Assembly: GCA_000708835.1 (NCBI GenBank)
Contig: DF237577.1
Span: forward strand, 1 to 49,560
DNA: 49,560 bases
Reading direction: 5' to 3'
From: Klebsormidium nitens
Lineage: Eukaryota; Streptophyta; Klebsormidiophyceae; Klebsormidiales; Klebsormidiaceae
Shown: positions 1-8,289 of the stretch, in pieces
Layout of the letters: every line of letters starts with the position of its first letter
Position numbering within the stretch: the stretch's first letter is position 1
Notes under the pieces: model-generated
Databases searched by the model: none
What the model was told of the DNA's origin: nothing
Seen by the model: the letters and a program-made list of their open reading frames with translations, nothing else
Position numbers and translations under genes: made by a program

Positions 1-63
1 ATGTGAAGTAGACAGGCAGCGTGTGACCCTGTCCAACCAACACAGATTCTCGACACTAAAAGG

Positions 64-1170
64 ATGGTGTCTACCGCTCAGGTGGTGGCAATCCTCCCGG
101 ACTTGTTGTTCGATCTTGCAGTGTCTGATCCAGAGCTCTTGATGAGAATGACACCAATATCAAGTGCCTTTCGTCAAGTTGCTCAAGAATGTTGGGATAA
201 GAGGAAGAAAGCATATGAGGACGGTTTGGAACCCAAACAACCAGGCATCAAGGTCCAACGGTTGACAGCCTCTTCAAAATCGTGCGAAGGATGCAAACGG
301 CCAACGACTGTCGTCTTCCCGTTCGACGATAGGTTCAGAGCCTGTCACGACTGCACAAAACAAGGGCTACGTAACCTCAGGCTGTCGAGCCACTCTGCCT
401 GTAAAGACGCGCTCGTTGGTGACAAAGACCTGCACTGCTGTCCAGTCCTACATACACTACACCGGGCCGACAGGACAGAGATCCGAGTGTACAAGTGGCA
501 GGACGTGCTGGCCGTCGCTCTCGACAAGCATGATGGTCCTCAGGGTCTTAATGCCGCCCTAGACGGGCGTGAATTGAAGCGCAAGAAACGGGGCCACCCA
601 AGGGAACATTGGGCAAACATTGCTGAGCATCTCATGAACGAGTCAAGTCCCCACAAGAGACACAACCGGGAGACCCTGTTTGCTGTATGCTGTGCAGGCT
701 ACGTGCGGAACGGGGCCGGTGGATAGAAGGGGTTGAAGAAACGAATCGGTCGTTTCAAAACGTTCGAGATGGTGTCTCCGCAGTGCAGTGGGGAGCTAGT
801 GCAATCTTTGGCCAACGCGAGGCGCGACTACGTGCACTCCGGTGAAGACCACTACTCAGAAGTGACAACGAAGGCGTCCGAGCTCTGCGAGAGCTTGGGC
901 GACCTTGCGGTCGTTGCACGCCGGCGAGACTTCGAACCGTTCCTGTACGGTCAGGACTCTTTGGAGTACGTACGGGGCCAGATAGTCGCACCGGCCTCTC
1001 GGACGAAGGAGCTCACTCAGGCTCTTGGTTTGCGTAGGCTGGAGCTCCGAGACGACTCACGGCTCTGCAACGATTACATAGAGTTTGGCGTCGGCGACAT
1101 CGACGAGATCGTAGATATCATGGACGAAATGCGCCTCTACTACGCCCACACGACTACCCAAACGAAGTAG
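64..1170 (+). pseudogene. F-box-like protein with zinc knuckle, split by an in-frame TAG
   Basis: The first ~45 residues (ILPDLLFDLAVSDPELLMRM followed by SSAFRQVAQECW) have the hydrophobic pattern of an F-box, which would recruit a substrate to an SCF ubiquitin ligase. It is followed by a CEGC...CHDC zinc-knuckle-like pair at about residues 78-100. The frame opens with ATG at 64 and stops at TAG 724-726, but the same frame continues immediately for another 147 codons to TAG 1168-1170, still with protein-like composition. One nonsense change (for example CAG to TAG) in a single ~368-codon gene is the simplest reading; two adjacent genes is the alternative, but the downstream part has no ATG near its beginning (first ATG at 769). 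F-box proteins are common in giant viruses and in algae. The downstream half is not recognised. Confidence 0.5.
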
Positions 1171-1281
1171 GATACACGTCTTCTCAGGAAGCAAATGGGG
1201 GGCGCCTGGACGACCCAAGGCTTCCGTTCTCGCTGAAAAGGGACGGTTAGCAAGCGGATCAACAAGCACCGGCGCCGCGTG

Positions 1282-1626
1282 TCATGATTCTCGGAGTGCT
1301 TTGCAGTCCGCTAGGAGTTCCAGCCACCAATTCACTTGACAGTGATGGACCCGTTTGGCATGAGGGACGGTCCCACCATGTATCATCCATTCATTGTCGG
1401 CCACGATCAAACGCAGCATGCGGCCAGAACTCGCCAGCCCTGTGAGATCGAGCTCTCGGTTGCCAAACATGAAGCCGACACAAGAGTCGCAATGGTCCAC
1501 GATTTCGACTCTCACGACAAAGTCTTGCTTCACCCTTTCAAAGATAAAGTACGGTATGAAACTCACGATGTTCGAGTCCAGCAAGAAGCTAGGAAAGATG
1601 TCGCATGGTCCTAATCTTTTATACAA
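1282..1626 (-). CDS. Hypothetical protein, unclear start
   Basis: An open frame reads on the minus strand and stays open beyond 1626 without an obvious ATG. Composition is protein-like, with acidic and aromatic residues spread evenly (FIPYFIFERVKQDFVVRVEI, MLRLIVADNEWMIHGG). It overlaps the beginning of the plus-strand gene at 1605 head to head, so one of the two starts must be wrong. I do not recognise the family. It could be an exon, a virus-like gene that has lost its start, or a chance frame. Confidence 0.3.
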   Translation of the reverse strand: MYKRLGPCDIFPSFLLDSNIVSFIPYFIFERVKQDFVVRVEIVDHCDSCVGFMFGNRELDLTGLASSGRMLRLIVADNEWMIHGGTVPHAKRVHHCQVNWWLELLADCKALRES

Positions 1627-2038
1627 CAGTACTCTCTTACTGCGGCGATAAGCTTCTAAACCTGAAGAACCAATACATACGCTGTACGCTTTTGTTAGCT
1701 GACGAGTATCTCCCTTTCGGACAATTTGTGACGTTCATCAAAGTTCTGAAAAGCTTAGGTCATACCATTGTGAGCACGGGCGGCTTCAAGATAGACTTCC
1801 AGACCGACACGGTTAAGATAAAGCAAAACCATGACTTCCACTACATAGATGGTGCACAGGCGAGGGGATTTCTAATCCGTGACTTGGCAAACAAAGAATA
1901 TAGAGCGAATGAGCTCCTAAAGAAGAGGGACAAGGCGGCGGCTAGGATTCAGCAAGCCTTCAAAGAGGCAAACTCGAATCCAACTACGAGATGTGCCGTT
2001 GCCGCTTGGTGAGAGAATTCGTAAAACTAAGCAGCTAA
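1605..2038 (+). pseudogene. NCLDV-type hypothetical protein with RIQ...CR.RL.REF tail, frameshifted
   Basis: The frame starts at ATG 1605 and runs in one frame to about 1980 (ending ...AARIQQAFKEANSNP), where it goes out of frame and would stop at 2012. Shifting by one base restores YEMCRCRLVREFVKLSS, ending at TAA 2036-2038. The joined pattern RIQxAFxEAxSNPxYxMCRxRLxREF is a C-terminal signature seen on many otherwise unrelated proteins of giant viruses of algae. The lesion is a one-base loss (or two-base gain) near 1980. The upstream ~115 residues are not recognised. The tail makes a viral origin likely; the frameshift makes it non-functional as written. Confidence 0.55.
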
Positions 2039-2071
2039 GAAGCGTTCAGATATCATTCATGCTTTCACTGG

Positions 2072-2974
2072 TTGCATTATGCTTCGATGGACCTCACCGT
2101 TCTGCTATCTGGTGACGGGAGAACCCTCAAAACGATCGGTCAGTACACGGCCCTCTTACACCGCCTGCACAAGCGGACGACCGGCTCAGGGATAATGGAA
2201 CACCTGCTCTGGCTGAATGATATTGACGCAGTGAACCGTTCCCTCGAAAATTAAAAACTGGTATCTAAGAAAATCTACCTCATCACCATTCTGATTATCT
2301 TGAGAAGGGGACAGCATCACGAACTGACTGAAAAATACTATGCGCTCTTTGTTGAAGCAATGCACGAGCTGACTGCGGAGCACAAGGGCGTACATCCAGA
2401 TGAGACTGTCGTGGAGACAGAGATCACGGTGGATGACATTCTAAAGAAGAAGCGGCAGATCGGGGTTCAAGCAAGAGAGCTGCTGAGCAAGGCACCGGGT
2501 ACTTTGGCACCTGTCGCCAAACGCCTGCTCATGCAGTTCCTCATGCTAACTCTCTACACGGGGATCCAAGCCCTCCCGTCCGATCTTTCTGCGGTCGAGA
2601 TCGCGCGCCTCGGAGAAAAGATCTCAGAGATCACCACGGACTGCTTGGCCGAAGAACGTATCGAGGAATTCACATTCTATCCAAAACGGACGAGTGTTGC
2701 ATCGATGAGGAAGGCAGGGGCGAATAGAGGCAAGTTCTCCTTGCCGCCATCGATAAACAGGGTCGTCGCAGGGTCTCTGAAGGTTTTCCCCCGAGCTTAC
2801 CTCCTTTCGAATGAAGCAGGGACGTCGAAGATGCCACCCGGGAACCTGCGCCGCATCTTCTCCAGCATGTTTCTGAACGAAGGGAGCCTCATGAATTCCG
2901 AGTCCGTCAAGCAGACCCTTTGCTGCAGGCGAGAAAACTTAGAAACATGCGACCGTGCATCTGAGGTTATGTGA
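2072..2974 (+). pseudogene. Crypton/virus-type tyrosine recombinase-like protein with in-frame TAA
   Basis: The N-terminal part (first ATG 2087) has a core-binding-like helical pattern (RTLKTIGQYTALLHRLHKR, then WLNDIDAV) and is cut by TAA at 2252-2254. The same frame continues directly (KLVSKKIYLITILIIL, then YYALFVEAMHEL) and reaches a catalytic-like region LLMQFLMLTLYTGIQALPSD, which resembles the box I stretch LLLALYTxxPPxRxD of eukaryotic-virus and crypton tyrosine recombinases, followed by a region like the yLl...p..nl...f..g..s.. C-terminal part. The expected box I arginine and the terminal catalytic tyrosine are not clearly present, so the copy is degenerate as well as interrupted. 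Such recombinases integrate or resolve DNA. Assignment is by pattern only. Confidence 0.45.
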
Positions 2975-2983
2975 GTGACCAGG

Positions 2984-3322
2984 ATGGACGAGCCGTGCGG
3001 AACTTCGACCTTCTTCGACTTCAGCCCGCGTAAGGGGAAATGGAAGACAGCTATGCGGGAACAAATTTTGGTCAAGGGAAATGAGGTGGCCTGTCTGAGA
3101 GGACTCGTTTACGAGTTCAACGCCTTTCGGCTGGAAGGAAGGAATGGGAAGTTCTTGATAGACTACCTTCCGTTCAAAACTTTTTATAGAACGTTTATTA
3201 CCGACTCGATCCGAATCGTGGCGACAGATGGTATCACGATGAGGCAATTCCTGGAGATGCTGAAGGTGGTAGAGATTTGCGGGCACGTCATACTAGCGGT
3301 CATGACACGACAGGGGACCTGA
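2984..3322 (+). CDS. Hypothetical protein
   Basis: An open frame of about 112 codons follows the recombinase remnant in the same reading frame, ten bases after its TGA. The first ATG is at 2984. It contains FNAFRLEGRNGKFLIDYLPF and a hydrophobic C-terminus (VVEICGHVILAVM). I do not recognise it. It could be the C-terminal part of the upstream gene, separated by the TGA at 2972-2974, or a separate small gene. Confidence 0.3.
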   Translation: MDEPCGTSTFFDFSPRKGKWKTAMREQILVKGNEVACLRGLVYEFNAFRLEGRNGKFLIDYLPFKTFYRTFITDSIRIVATDGITMRQFLEMLKVVEICGHVILAVMTRQGT

Positions 3323-3601
3323 AGGTGCCTGGAAGGTACCGCCACTGCGTCAGCTACGGATGAAGCGCCCAGCTCCCCCGGCACATCAACAACGACTATG
3401 CGGACTGTGACTGCTGCTGCGTACACGACTCGTGGATGGATTAGGAGACGAGTGTATTTCACGAACAAGGACATTTTTCGTTAAGATAATCTGCTGGTGC
3501 AAGGAACTGGCAACCGTGAAGACTTTTGAAAAGAGGGTATTCGAGATTAGAGAGTGATGATCAGGATGTGATGATGGCGGTCGTACGCACAAAGTGGTTA
3601 G

Positions 3602-3903
3602 AATGACGCTTGTGTGGCGTTGAAGCGACTCCTTCCCGAACACAAAGGTGTGGAACAGCACATTAGCATGCTCCGGATAAACGAATCAGGTAAAGTCACG
3701 CCAGTAGCTGATGCAATAACTTTGATCGAGATTGCATATGTCATGCCCGGAGCACGATAAAAGGAAATCCAAAGAGCCACAGCAGACCCCGTACGGAGAC
3801 TCTTGGTTGGTAATAATCTCTGATCGACGAGATTGCATGTAAGGCATTTGGCACACAACAGCTGAGGCGTTCTTTTGGAGCCCGGCATCGACGAAACAGC
3901 TGA
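3602..3903 (+). pseudogene. KilA/BRO-like phycodnaviral protein remnant
   Basis: Between 3602 and 3757 one frame reads LRINESGKVTPVADAITLIE then IAYVMPGAR, is stopped by TAA at 3758-3760, and continues in the same frame as KEIQRATADPVRRLLVGNNL to a TGA at 3821. Moving one frame gives (L)IDEIACKAFGTQQLRR to 3903. The order PVADAI.LIEIA...PG..AKEI.R.TAD.VRRLLVG.....IDEI is a recognisable module of phycodnaviral and brown-algal virus-derived proteins related to KilA/BRO. Two stops and a shift within 300 bases mark it as a relic. Flanking sequence out to 4262 has only short broken frames. Confidence 0.5.
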
Positions 3904-4262
3904 GCGGAACCGGTGACTTCGATTCACTAGTACTGGATCAAAGGGTTCATGGAGAGATGCTTCAGCCTTGTTCGTCGACCAGCAAGAGGCTTTGAACTGA
4001 AGTGCCGAAATTGGGGGTGCAAACTACGCCTAAAGTTCTTTCTCTCGCAACTGAACAATTTCTTACAAGCAAATTTACCAGACTTTTGATATATCGTGCT
4101 CGACTGTCAAGAGGGAATAAGCTCGACCCCTTTGACTCTTGCAGAGGATTGCCTTGACGTGCTACTGCTTACAAGAGTCAACGTTCTCGGAACAGTTGCA
4201 AGTCCCGTCCAACGCCTGTATCTTACAGATGTAGGTCCTAGTGAATTATACGAGTAGGCAGT

Positions 4263-4528
4263 CTACTCACGGAGAACGACTCGATGGAAACCACACGTAG
4301 CAACCACACGGATATGGATTGGGTCAGGCATCATCACTCCGTCCCACCGCCTCTGGCCCGATCCCACCGCCCGACTTGAAATCCAGACATTCGCCATTCG
4401 CCAAAGCTGCACGCCATGTAGGGTGTTGTCTGCAACGACCAAAGTGCCCCCGCTCTCCAGGCTCTTGAACCGGCTCCAGCTGGAGGAGAAGTCCCTATCA
4501 AACTCGGACATGCCCGCCAGCTCCGACG
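4263..4528 (-). other. Displaced copy of a host exon end with its splice donor
   Basis: On the minus strand, positions 4528 down to 4471 match 29815-29872 of the EsV-1-7 gene with one mismatch in 58 bases, encoding LAGMSEFDRDFSSSW. Directly after the matching segment comes GTTCAAGAG, so this copy retains a GT donor exactly where the exon at 29.4 kb loses it. The rest (4470 to 4263) would then be intron, although it also reads as an open frame (GGTLVVADNTLHGVQLWRMA) with an NHL-repeat-like look. The segment abuts a dispersed repeat at 4531. Confidence 0.55.
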
Positions 4529-4530
4529 GG

Positions 4531-4668
4531 ACGTTATAATTGATGGCTCCGAACGATACACAGAGAAGATGGAATTTCGAGGCCGTTGCTATAGGAGATA
4601 TCTCGACATCTCAAGTTTGAAATAGGCTTGAAAAACTGGCTTTTATCTGTGTATCTGCGCAAGGCTCA
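4531..4668 (-). repeat. Dispersed MITE-like repeat, copy A
   Basis: Read on the minus strand it begins GCGCAGATACACAGAT, passes through CTATTTCAAACTTGAGATGT and TCCTATAGCAACGGC, and ends CTCTGTGTATCGTTCGGAG...TATAA. The same ordered blocks recur at about 11001, 17770, 18604, 20488, 20693 and 33221. The ends carry imperfect inverted GATACACAG/CTGTGTATC. Its end at 4531 touches the displaced exon copy. Confidence 0.6.
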
Positions 4669-4699
4669 GTCATGGCACGGACAAGCGACCTCGGTGCAG

Positions 4700-4838
4700 C
4701 TACTCTTGCACATGCCGTAGGGGCTTCAGGGGTGTGAGTTCTTTGAAAATGAGCTCGGCCTTGGTGCCTCCGAGGATGATGCGAAGCGCCCTGGCGGCCT
4801 GTTTGAGCTCCTCCGAAGCGCGGGCGACTCCGAAGACT
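4700..4838 (-). pseudogene. C-terminal fragment of an unknown protein, cut by the repeat array
   Basis: The minus frame reads VARASEELKQAARALRIILG and LIFKELTPLKPLRHVQE and stops at TAG 4700-4702. It is alanine/lysine-rich and helical, and loses protein-like character where the inverted repeat array begins near 4840. The other end of the array-bounded cassette (14675-14927) carries an N-terminal fragment on the same strand, so the two may be halves of one interrupted gene. The family is unknown. Confidence 0.35.
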
Positions 4839-4839
4839 T

Positions 4840-5105
4840 CTGTACAATAATCTGTTATTTTTTCTTTCTTCTGTCCCGAAGAAACATATAACAGATAAGC
4901 AGTACGAGGTTTCCCCCTTTGGTACCATGTTGATAGTATGTATGTACTAAGGCCATACCAACGAAGATAACAGAATCTTATACTTGACTTTTCGGAAGAA
5001 AAATATAACAGATAAGTAGTACGAAGTTTCCCCTTTGGGACCATGTTGAGAATATGTACGTACTAAGGCCATACAACGAAGATAGCAGAATATTATACTT
5101 GACCT
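4840..5105. repeat. Left inverted repeat array of the virus-like cassette
   Basis: A partial unit, a hairpin, and then two units of about 113 bp in reverse orientation relative to the array at 14263-14672. Each unit contains TATAACAGATAAGYAGTACG, a GTTTCCCCCTTTGG block, ATGTAYGTACTAAGGCCATA and a TTATACTTGAC block. The right-hand array has the same blocks reverse-complemented, so the intervening ~9.2 kb is bracketed by inverted repeats. Confidence 0.75.
4850..4896. other. AT-rich hairpin at the left array
   Basis: ATCTGTTAT (4850-4858) and ATAACAGAT (4888-4896) form the outer stem, and TTTCTTC/GAAGAAA the inner stem around a short TGTCCC loop. The hairpin marks the point where repeat units switch orientation. 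The right array has an equivalent structure. Confidence 0.65.
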
Positions 5106-5206
5106 TTGGGGTTTGGACCGGCCTGCAGGGTCGTGGGCAAAAGGGCACCTGCGTCGATGAAGGACACGTCTTCGAAACTATTCTTTCTTTGTCAAGCTTA
5201 GGATTG

Positions 5207-6372
5207 ATGTCAAAGGAGTTTGATCAGCAGCTGAAGCAGCTCGTCGAACGGTTCTACAAGCAGCATCCGGCCTCAGTGCCCCTGAAGAAGCTTCGGATGC
5301 TTGTCAAGAGTGCCTCGCGCAAGTCGCCCGGCCTCATGTTCAATCGATTCAGAGAAACCCTTCTGATCGAGGGCGTAGCCGATCAATCAGTCGCCGCGAC
5401 GCAGCCTTCTTCACGGAGCGAGAAGCACTACTGTCGCCCGTGCCTGGGTTGTTTGCACAATACCGTATGCTCGGTCAGGGAGAGGTCGAGAAGCTCTGGG
5501 CCGGTGCGGACCTCCTGGTCGAATGCACTTCGACCGATGACGTGCACTATGCCCCGGTGACCGACGAGAGTGGCTGGTCGGAGCTTCTGAGCGAGGTGCT
5601 GTCTCAGCACGTGCTCCTGCCGGCCTGCCTCAGGGAGAAGGTGAGCGGCTTCTTAGGCCTTATCGTGCAGTTTCTGGAGGGGCAGACGCACAATGAGCTC
5701 ACATCGGACTTAGACAGCCTCCTCGATGGTGTAGACCTGAGTGCGGTGCTCCCGAGTTTTTCGGGGCATCGCCCCGAAGATTCGGTGGAGCACAAGAACA
5801 CGGCTATCAACGGCGGCCTGCTCAAGGACCTCCTGCCGCATCTCAAGAGCCTTCAAACGGCGACCGAGGACCGTGCCATGGAGACGGCCCGCAATTTCCT
5901 GAGGTCCGAGTCCATGAAAGGGGTTGTGAGGGTGCTCAGAAGGGCCTTCCGATGCGTCGATTCCGGGATGCTAGTCCGTCTCCTCTCCGACGCCGTCGAA
6001 AAGCTGGACGTGGGTAGCGTCCCCGCCTTGATCGCGTCCGTTCAGGCCTTACAGGATGATCCGAACATGGTGCGGGGGGTCGCCATGCTCACACGGACCG
6101 CGAACGTGCCCGCACTGCAGGCCCTGGTACAGGACGCGGCACAGCTCGTGGATCCGAGCGTGATGCAGAAGGTGATCGGAGGGGGTACGGGTGGTAGCAA
6201 CGTGCTGTCCAACCTTCTCAGCGCCAGCGCCACGCCAGATATCGTGAGCCGTCTGCCGTCCATGATCAACCCAGACGGAAGCATAGACATAACGGCGGTG
6301 CCTGGGTTGATGCGAGGCCAGCGTAGGAAGCCTCCGAAGCCCCAGCTGACCGCATCCCGGCTGGCGAATTGA
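5207..6372 (+). pseudogene. Virus-like helical protein, frameshifted
   Basis: The first good start is ATG 5207 (MSKEFDQQLKQLVERFYK), just inside the left repeat array. The frame is protein-like to about 5395, then the coding signal moves to the next frame as DAAFFTEREALLSPVPGLFA and runs intact to TGA 6370-6372. A short helical N-terminal domain followed by a FF.ERE.LL...P.L segment is reminiscent of a family of NCLDV structural-type proteins, but I cannot name it. The rest is a long stack of leucine/alanine helices (VPALIASVQALQDDPNMVRG), ending in a basic proline-rich tail. It lies 58 bases upstream of the virion membrane-protein gene in the same direction, which suggests a virion role. As written the frameshift near 5395 breaks it; the part from 5440 is still open. 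Confidence 0.55.
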
Positions 6373-6430
6373 GGGGCGAGCCGCAGTTCCTCGAGACAAA
6401 TAATTGCAGCGCTTGTAGTACAAGGGTTTC

Positions 6431-6992
6431 ATGGCTTCTGAACCCGTTTTCTTCCAAGACCCGGGAGTCCTCTTCCGCGGCGGCAAGGCGTTCGATATCG
6501 CCCCCTTTTCGGGCGGGAGTTATGCCGCGCAGATCAATTCTTCAGCCAGATTCATTGCGTACGTGGTCACTTGCGTGCTGGCGTACGCGATCGATCCGTT
6601 CCTGCTCGGATTGGTCGTGTGTGCCGGCATATTCATGTACGTCAAGTACCAACGGGAGCCCGAGGACGTGCCGCCTGTTTTCGTGGACTCTGCGGTCTGT
6701 TTGTCAGGGCCCGACGGCGCAAAACCCCATGGGCAACTTTCTTATGAACGAGTACGAGGAGAGACCGGACAGGCCCTCCGGCTGCGACCCGGCCGACGTG
6801 CGGGACGAGATCGATGCGCAGTTTTATCAAGGGCTGTACAGAGACCAGACGGACATCTACGAGAATGCCAATGCGCAGAGGCAGTTCTATCAGACGCCCG
6901 TGACCACCGTCTGCAACGACCAGCGGGCGTTCGGAGAGTTTTGTTTCGGCGAAGTCGGGGCTCGAAAGGCGAAGGGGACGCCATTCACTTGA
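6431..6992 (+). pseudogene. Virion membrane protein resembling DUF5762, frameshifted
   Basis: ATG 6431 opens a protein with a transmembrane segment at about residues 42-73 (IAYVVTCVLAYAIDPFLLGL). Near 6700 the reading frame changes, and the second part carries PTAQNPMGNFLM followed about 40 residues later by RQFYQTPVTTVCNDQRAFGE. PTxxNPxxN, then RQFYxxPxTTxxNDQxAFxxxxxG, is the signature of a conserved virion membrane protein of nucleocytoplasmic viruses that I know as DUF5762 (name from memory). The family's usual C-terminal cysteine-lysine pair is absent; the protein ends GARKAKGTPFT at TGA 6990-6992. One base lost or gained in the CTGTTTGT stretch would explain the shift. This is the strongest structural-gene marker in the cassette. 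Confidence 0.65.
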
Positions 6993-7024
6993 ACTCCGTT
7001 CACTTCAAGGATTCGGTCACCCTT

Positions 7025-7450
7025 TCATTGCCTCGATACATTCTGTCTGAACGCGTTTGCATCATTGATGTTGCCGGGCGGATATAATTTCAAAACATAC
7101 AAAAATGCGCCATTATCCATACGGGCCACTCCCGCACCAACTTTCTTCGTACTTTTCCAGGCGATGGCTGTTCCATGTCCAGTCGCGTTGTTGAATCCAG
7201 TCGGTTGTAATCATATAGATCCATCCTCCTTTGCCCACATGTCGATAGCATTGCACATGTCGGCTTCGAAAGACCAAGTCTTCGCCAGATTCTCGCCATA
7301 CTGCCGGTCGGTCGAGTGGACGAACACCTTCCAGTTGGCCCACTCCTGCGCCGCTCTCGCGAGCTGATCATCCCATGTAACTGCTGGGGCACCATGCCGC
7401 CTGCGAAAGTCGTTGATCTTTGCTAGGACTTGTGCTTGGTTGAGCGACAT
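7025..7450 (-). pseudogene. CAP (SCP/PR-1) domain protein interrupted by an in-frame TGA
   Basis: ATG at 7450 opens MSLNQAQVLAKINDFRRRHG, the first helix of a CAP domain, followed by WANWKVFVHS and the YGENLA signature. The frame stops at TGA 7211-7213, but reading on in the same frame gives GFNNATGHGTAIAWKSTKKV and the closing LYVLKLYPPGN motif, ending at TGA 7025-7027. The two halves fit one complete ~141-codon CAP domain with the GENL and GH(x)TAxxW motifs on opposite sides of the stop. TGG to TGA is a plausible origin, since CAP domains commonly have an aromatic residue there. No signal peptide is visible. CAP proteins are normally secreted; readthrough cannot be excluded. Confidence 0.75.
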
Positions 7451-7509
7451 GCTTCCGGTAGTATTGACACAAGGTTTTGTTGAGCTCGTACGCCTACTCG
7501 CACTTGCAA

Positions 7510-8226
7510 CTAGTCACACTTGCAAGTACAGGTCTTCAATTCGTAAGAATTGTAGCAGAATTGCAGGGGGTCTTCTGTGGGGAAGGGAGCGGGAGCCGGT
7601 GAGATCATGGTTGGCTGCGGCGTGCTTGGGGGGTCGGTATCGCAGGGCACAGAAGCCGGACCAGGAGCCACCGGAACGTCGATCGGCAATACGTCAGGAG
7701 GCGGTGAGGGTACATCTGTGCGTGAAGGAGCAACTGGCTGAGGCGCAATGGGAACGGGTTCGGGGGCGGGTGCGATCTGAGGTGCCGGAGCGAGCGGGGC
7801 CGGTGCTGGTTCATCACAGGGAGCTTCTGGGGTCGGAGTCGGGGTCTGGGTCTCAGTCGGAATCGGGGTTGGCGCTTCTGTGGGTGGTGGAGTCGGCGTC
7901 TCAGTGGGAGGCGGAGGTGGGGGGTCGGTCGGAGGTGGAGGCGGACTGGGTGTTTCGGTTGGAGGGGGGCTTGGAGGTAAAGTCAAGGGCGGAGGAGGTG
8001 GTGGATCTGTCGGAGCTGGCGTGACCGTCTCTGTTGCCGTTGGAGGAGGAGGGCTATTCGATGAGACCGGAAGAACTTCCGGTGTGGGTGTTGGAGTTTG
8101 CGTCATGTTGTGGCACGTGTGATTCATGCACAGCAGCGACCTCCTTGCCAAGCTTGCAGAGGACACGGAGCATGTGACCCCGAGAAGCAAGACACAGATC
8201 AGAAACGCATTCATAGCAGTTACCAT
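7510..8226 (-). CDS. Secreted or membrane-anchored proline/threonine-rich protein
   Basis: An ATG at 8226 gives a clean signal peptide (MVTAMNAFLICVLLLGV then a small-residue region); an upstream in-frame ATG at 8289 would place a charged leader before it and is less likely. The mature part is ~200 residues of PPP, PTP, PPPTETP and PAPAP repeats, resembling hydroxyproline-rich cell-wall proteins of algae and the proline-rich virion or wall-associated proteins of algal viruses. It closes with a short cysteine cluster (FCYNSYELKTCTCKCD). The repeat tract looks like expansion of a six-to-nine-base unit. The opposite strand is glycine-rich, which is only the mirror of this tract. The gene is intact and is one of few undamaged genes in the cassette. 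Confidence 0.65.
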   Translation of the reverse strand: MVTAMNAFLICVLLLGVTCSVSSASLARRSLLCMNHTCHNMTQTPTPTPEVLPVSSNSPPPPTATETVTPAPTDPPPPPPLTLPPSPPPTETPSPPPPPTDPPPPPPTETPTPPPTEAPTPIPTETQTPTPTPEAPCDEPAPAPLAPAPQIAPAPEPVPIAPQPVAPSRTDVPSPPPDVLPIDVPVAPGPASVPCDTDPPSTPQPTMISPAPAPFPTEDPLQFCYNSYELKTCTCKCD

Positions 8227-8289
8227 GGAGAATGGAAAATAATCAACGAAACCAACCGAGCCAGTCTTCTTTTTATTTACACAGTACAT

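Noticed and set aside
1336-1651. Two overlapping plus-strand frames
   Set aside because: Histidine/charged mixtures without motif; the opposite strand is more protein-like.
7880-8122. Plus-strand glycine-rich ORF (GGGGSVGGGG type)
   Set aside because: It is the mirror of the proline-rich gene on the minus strand, which has a signal peptide and a terminal cysteine cluster.
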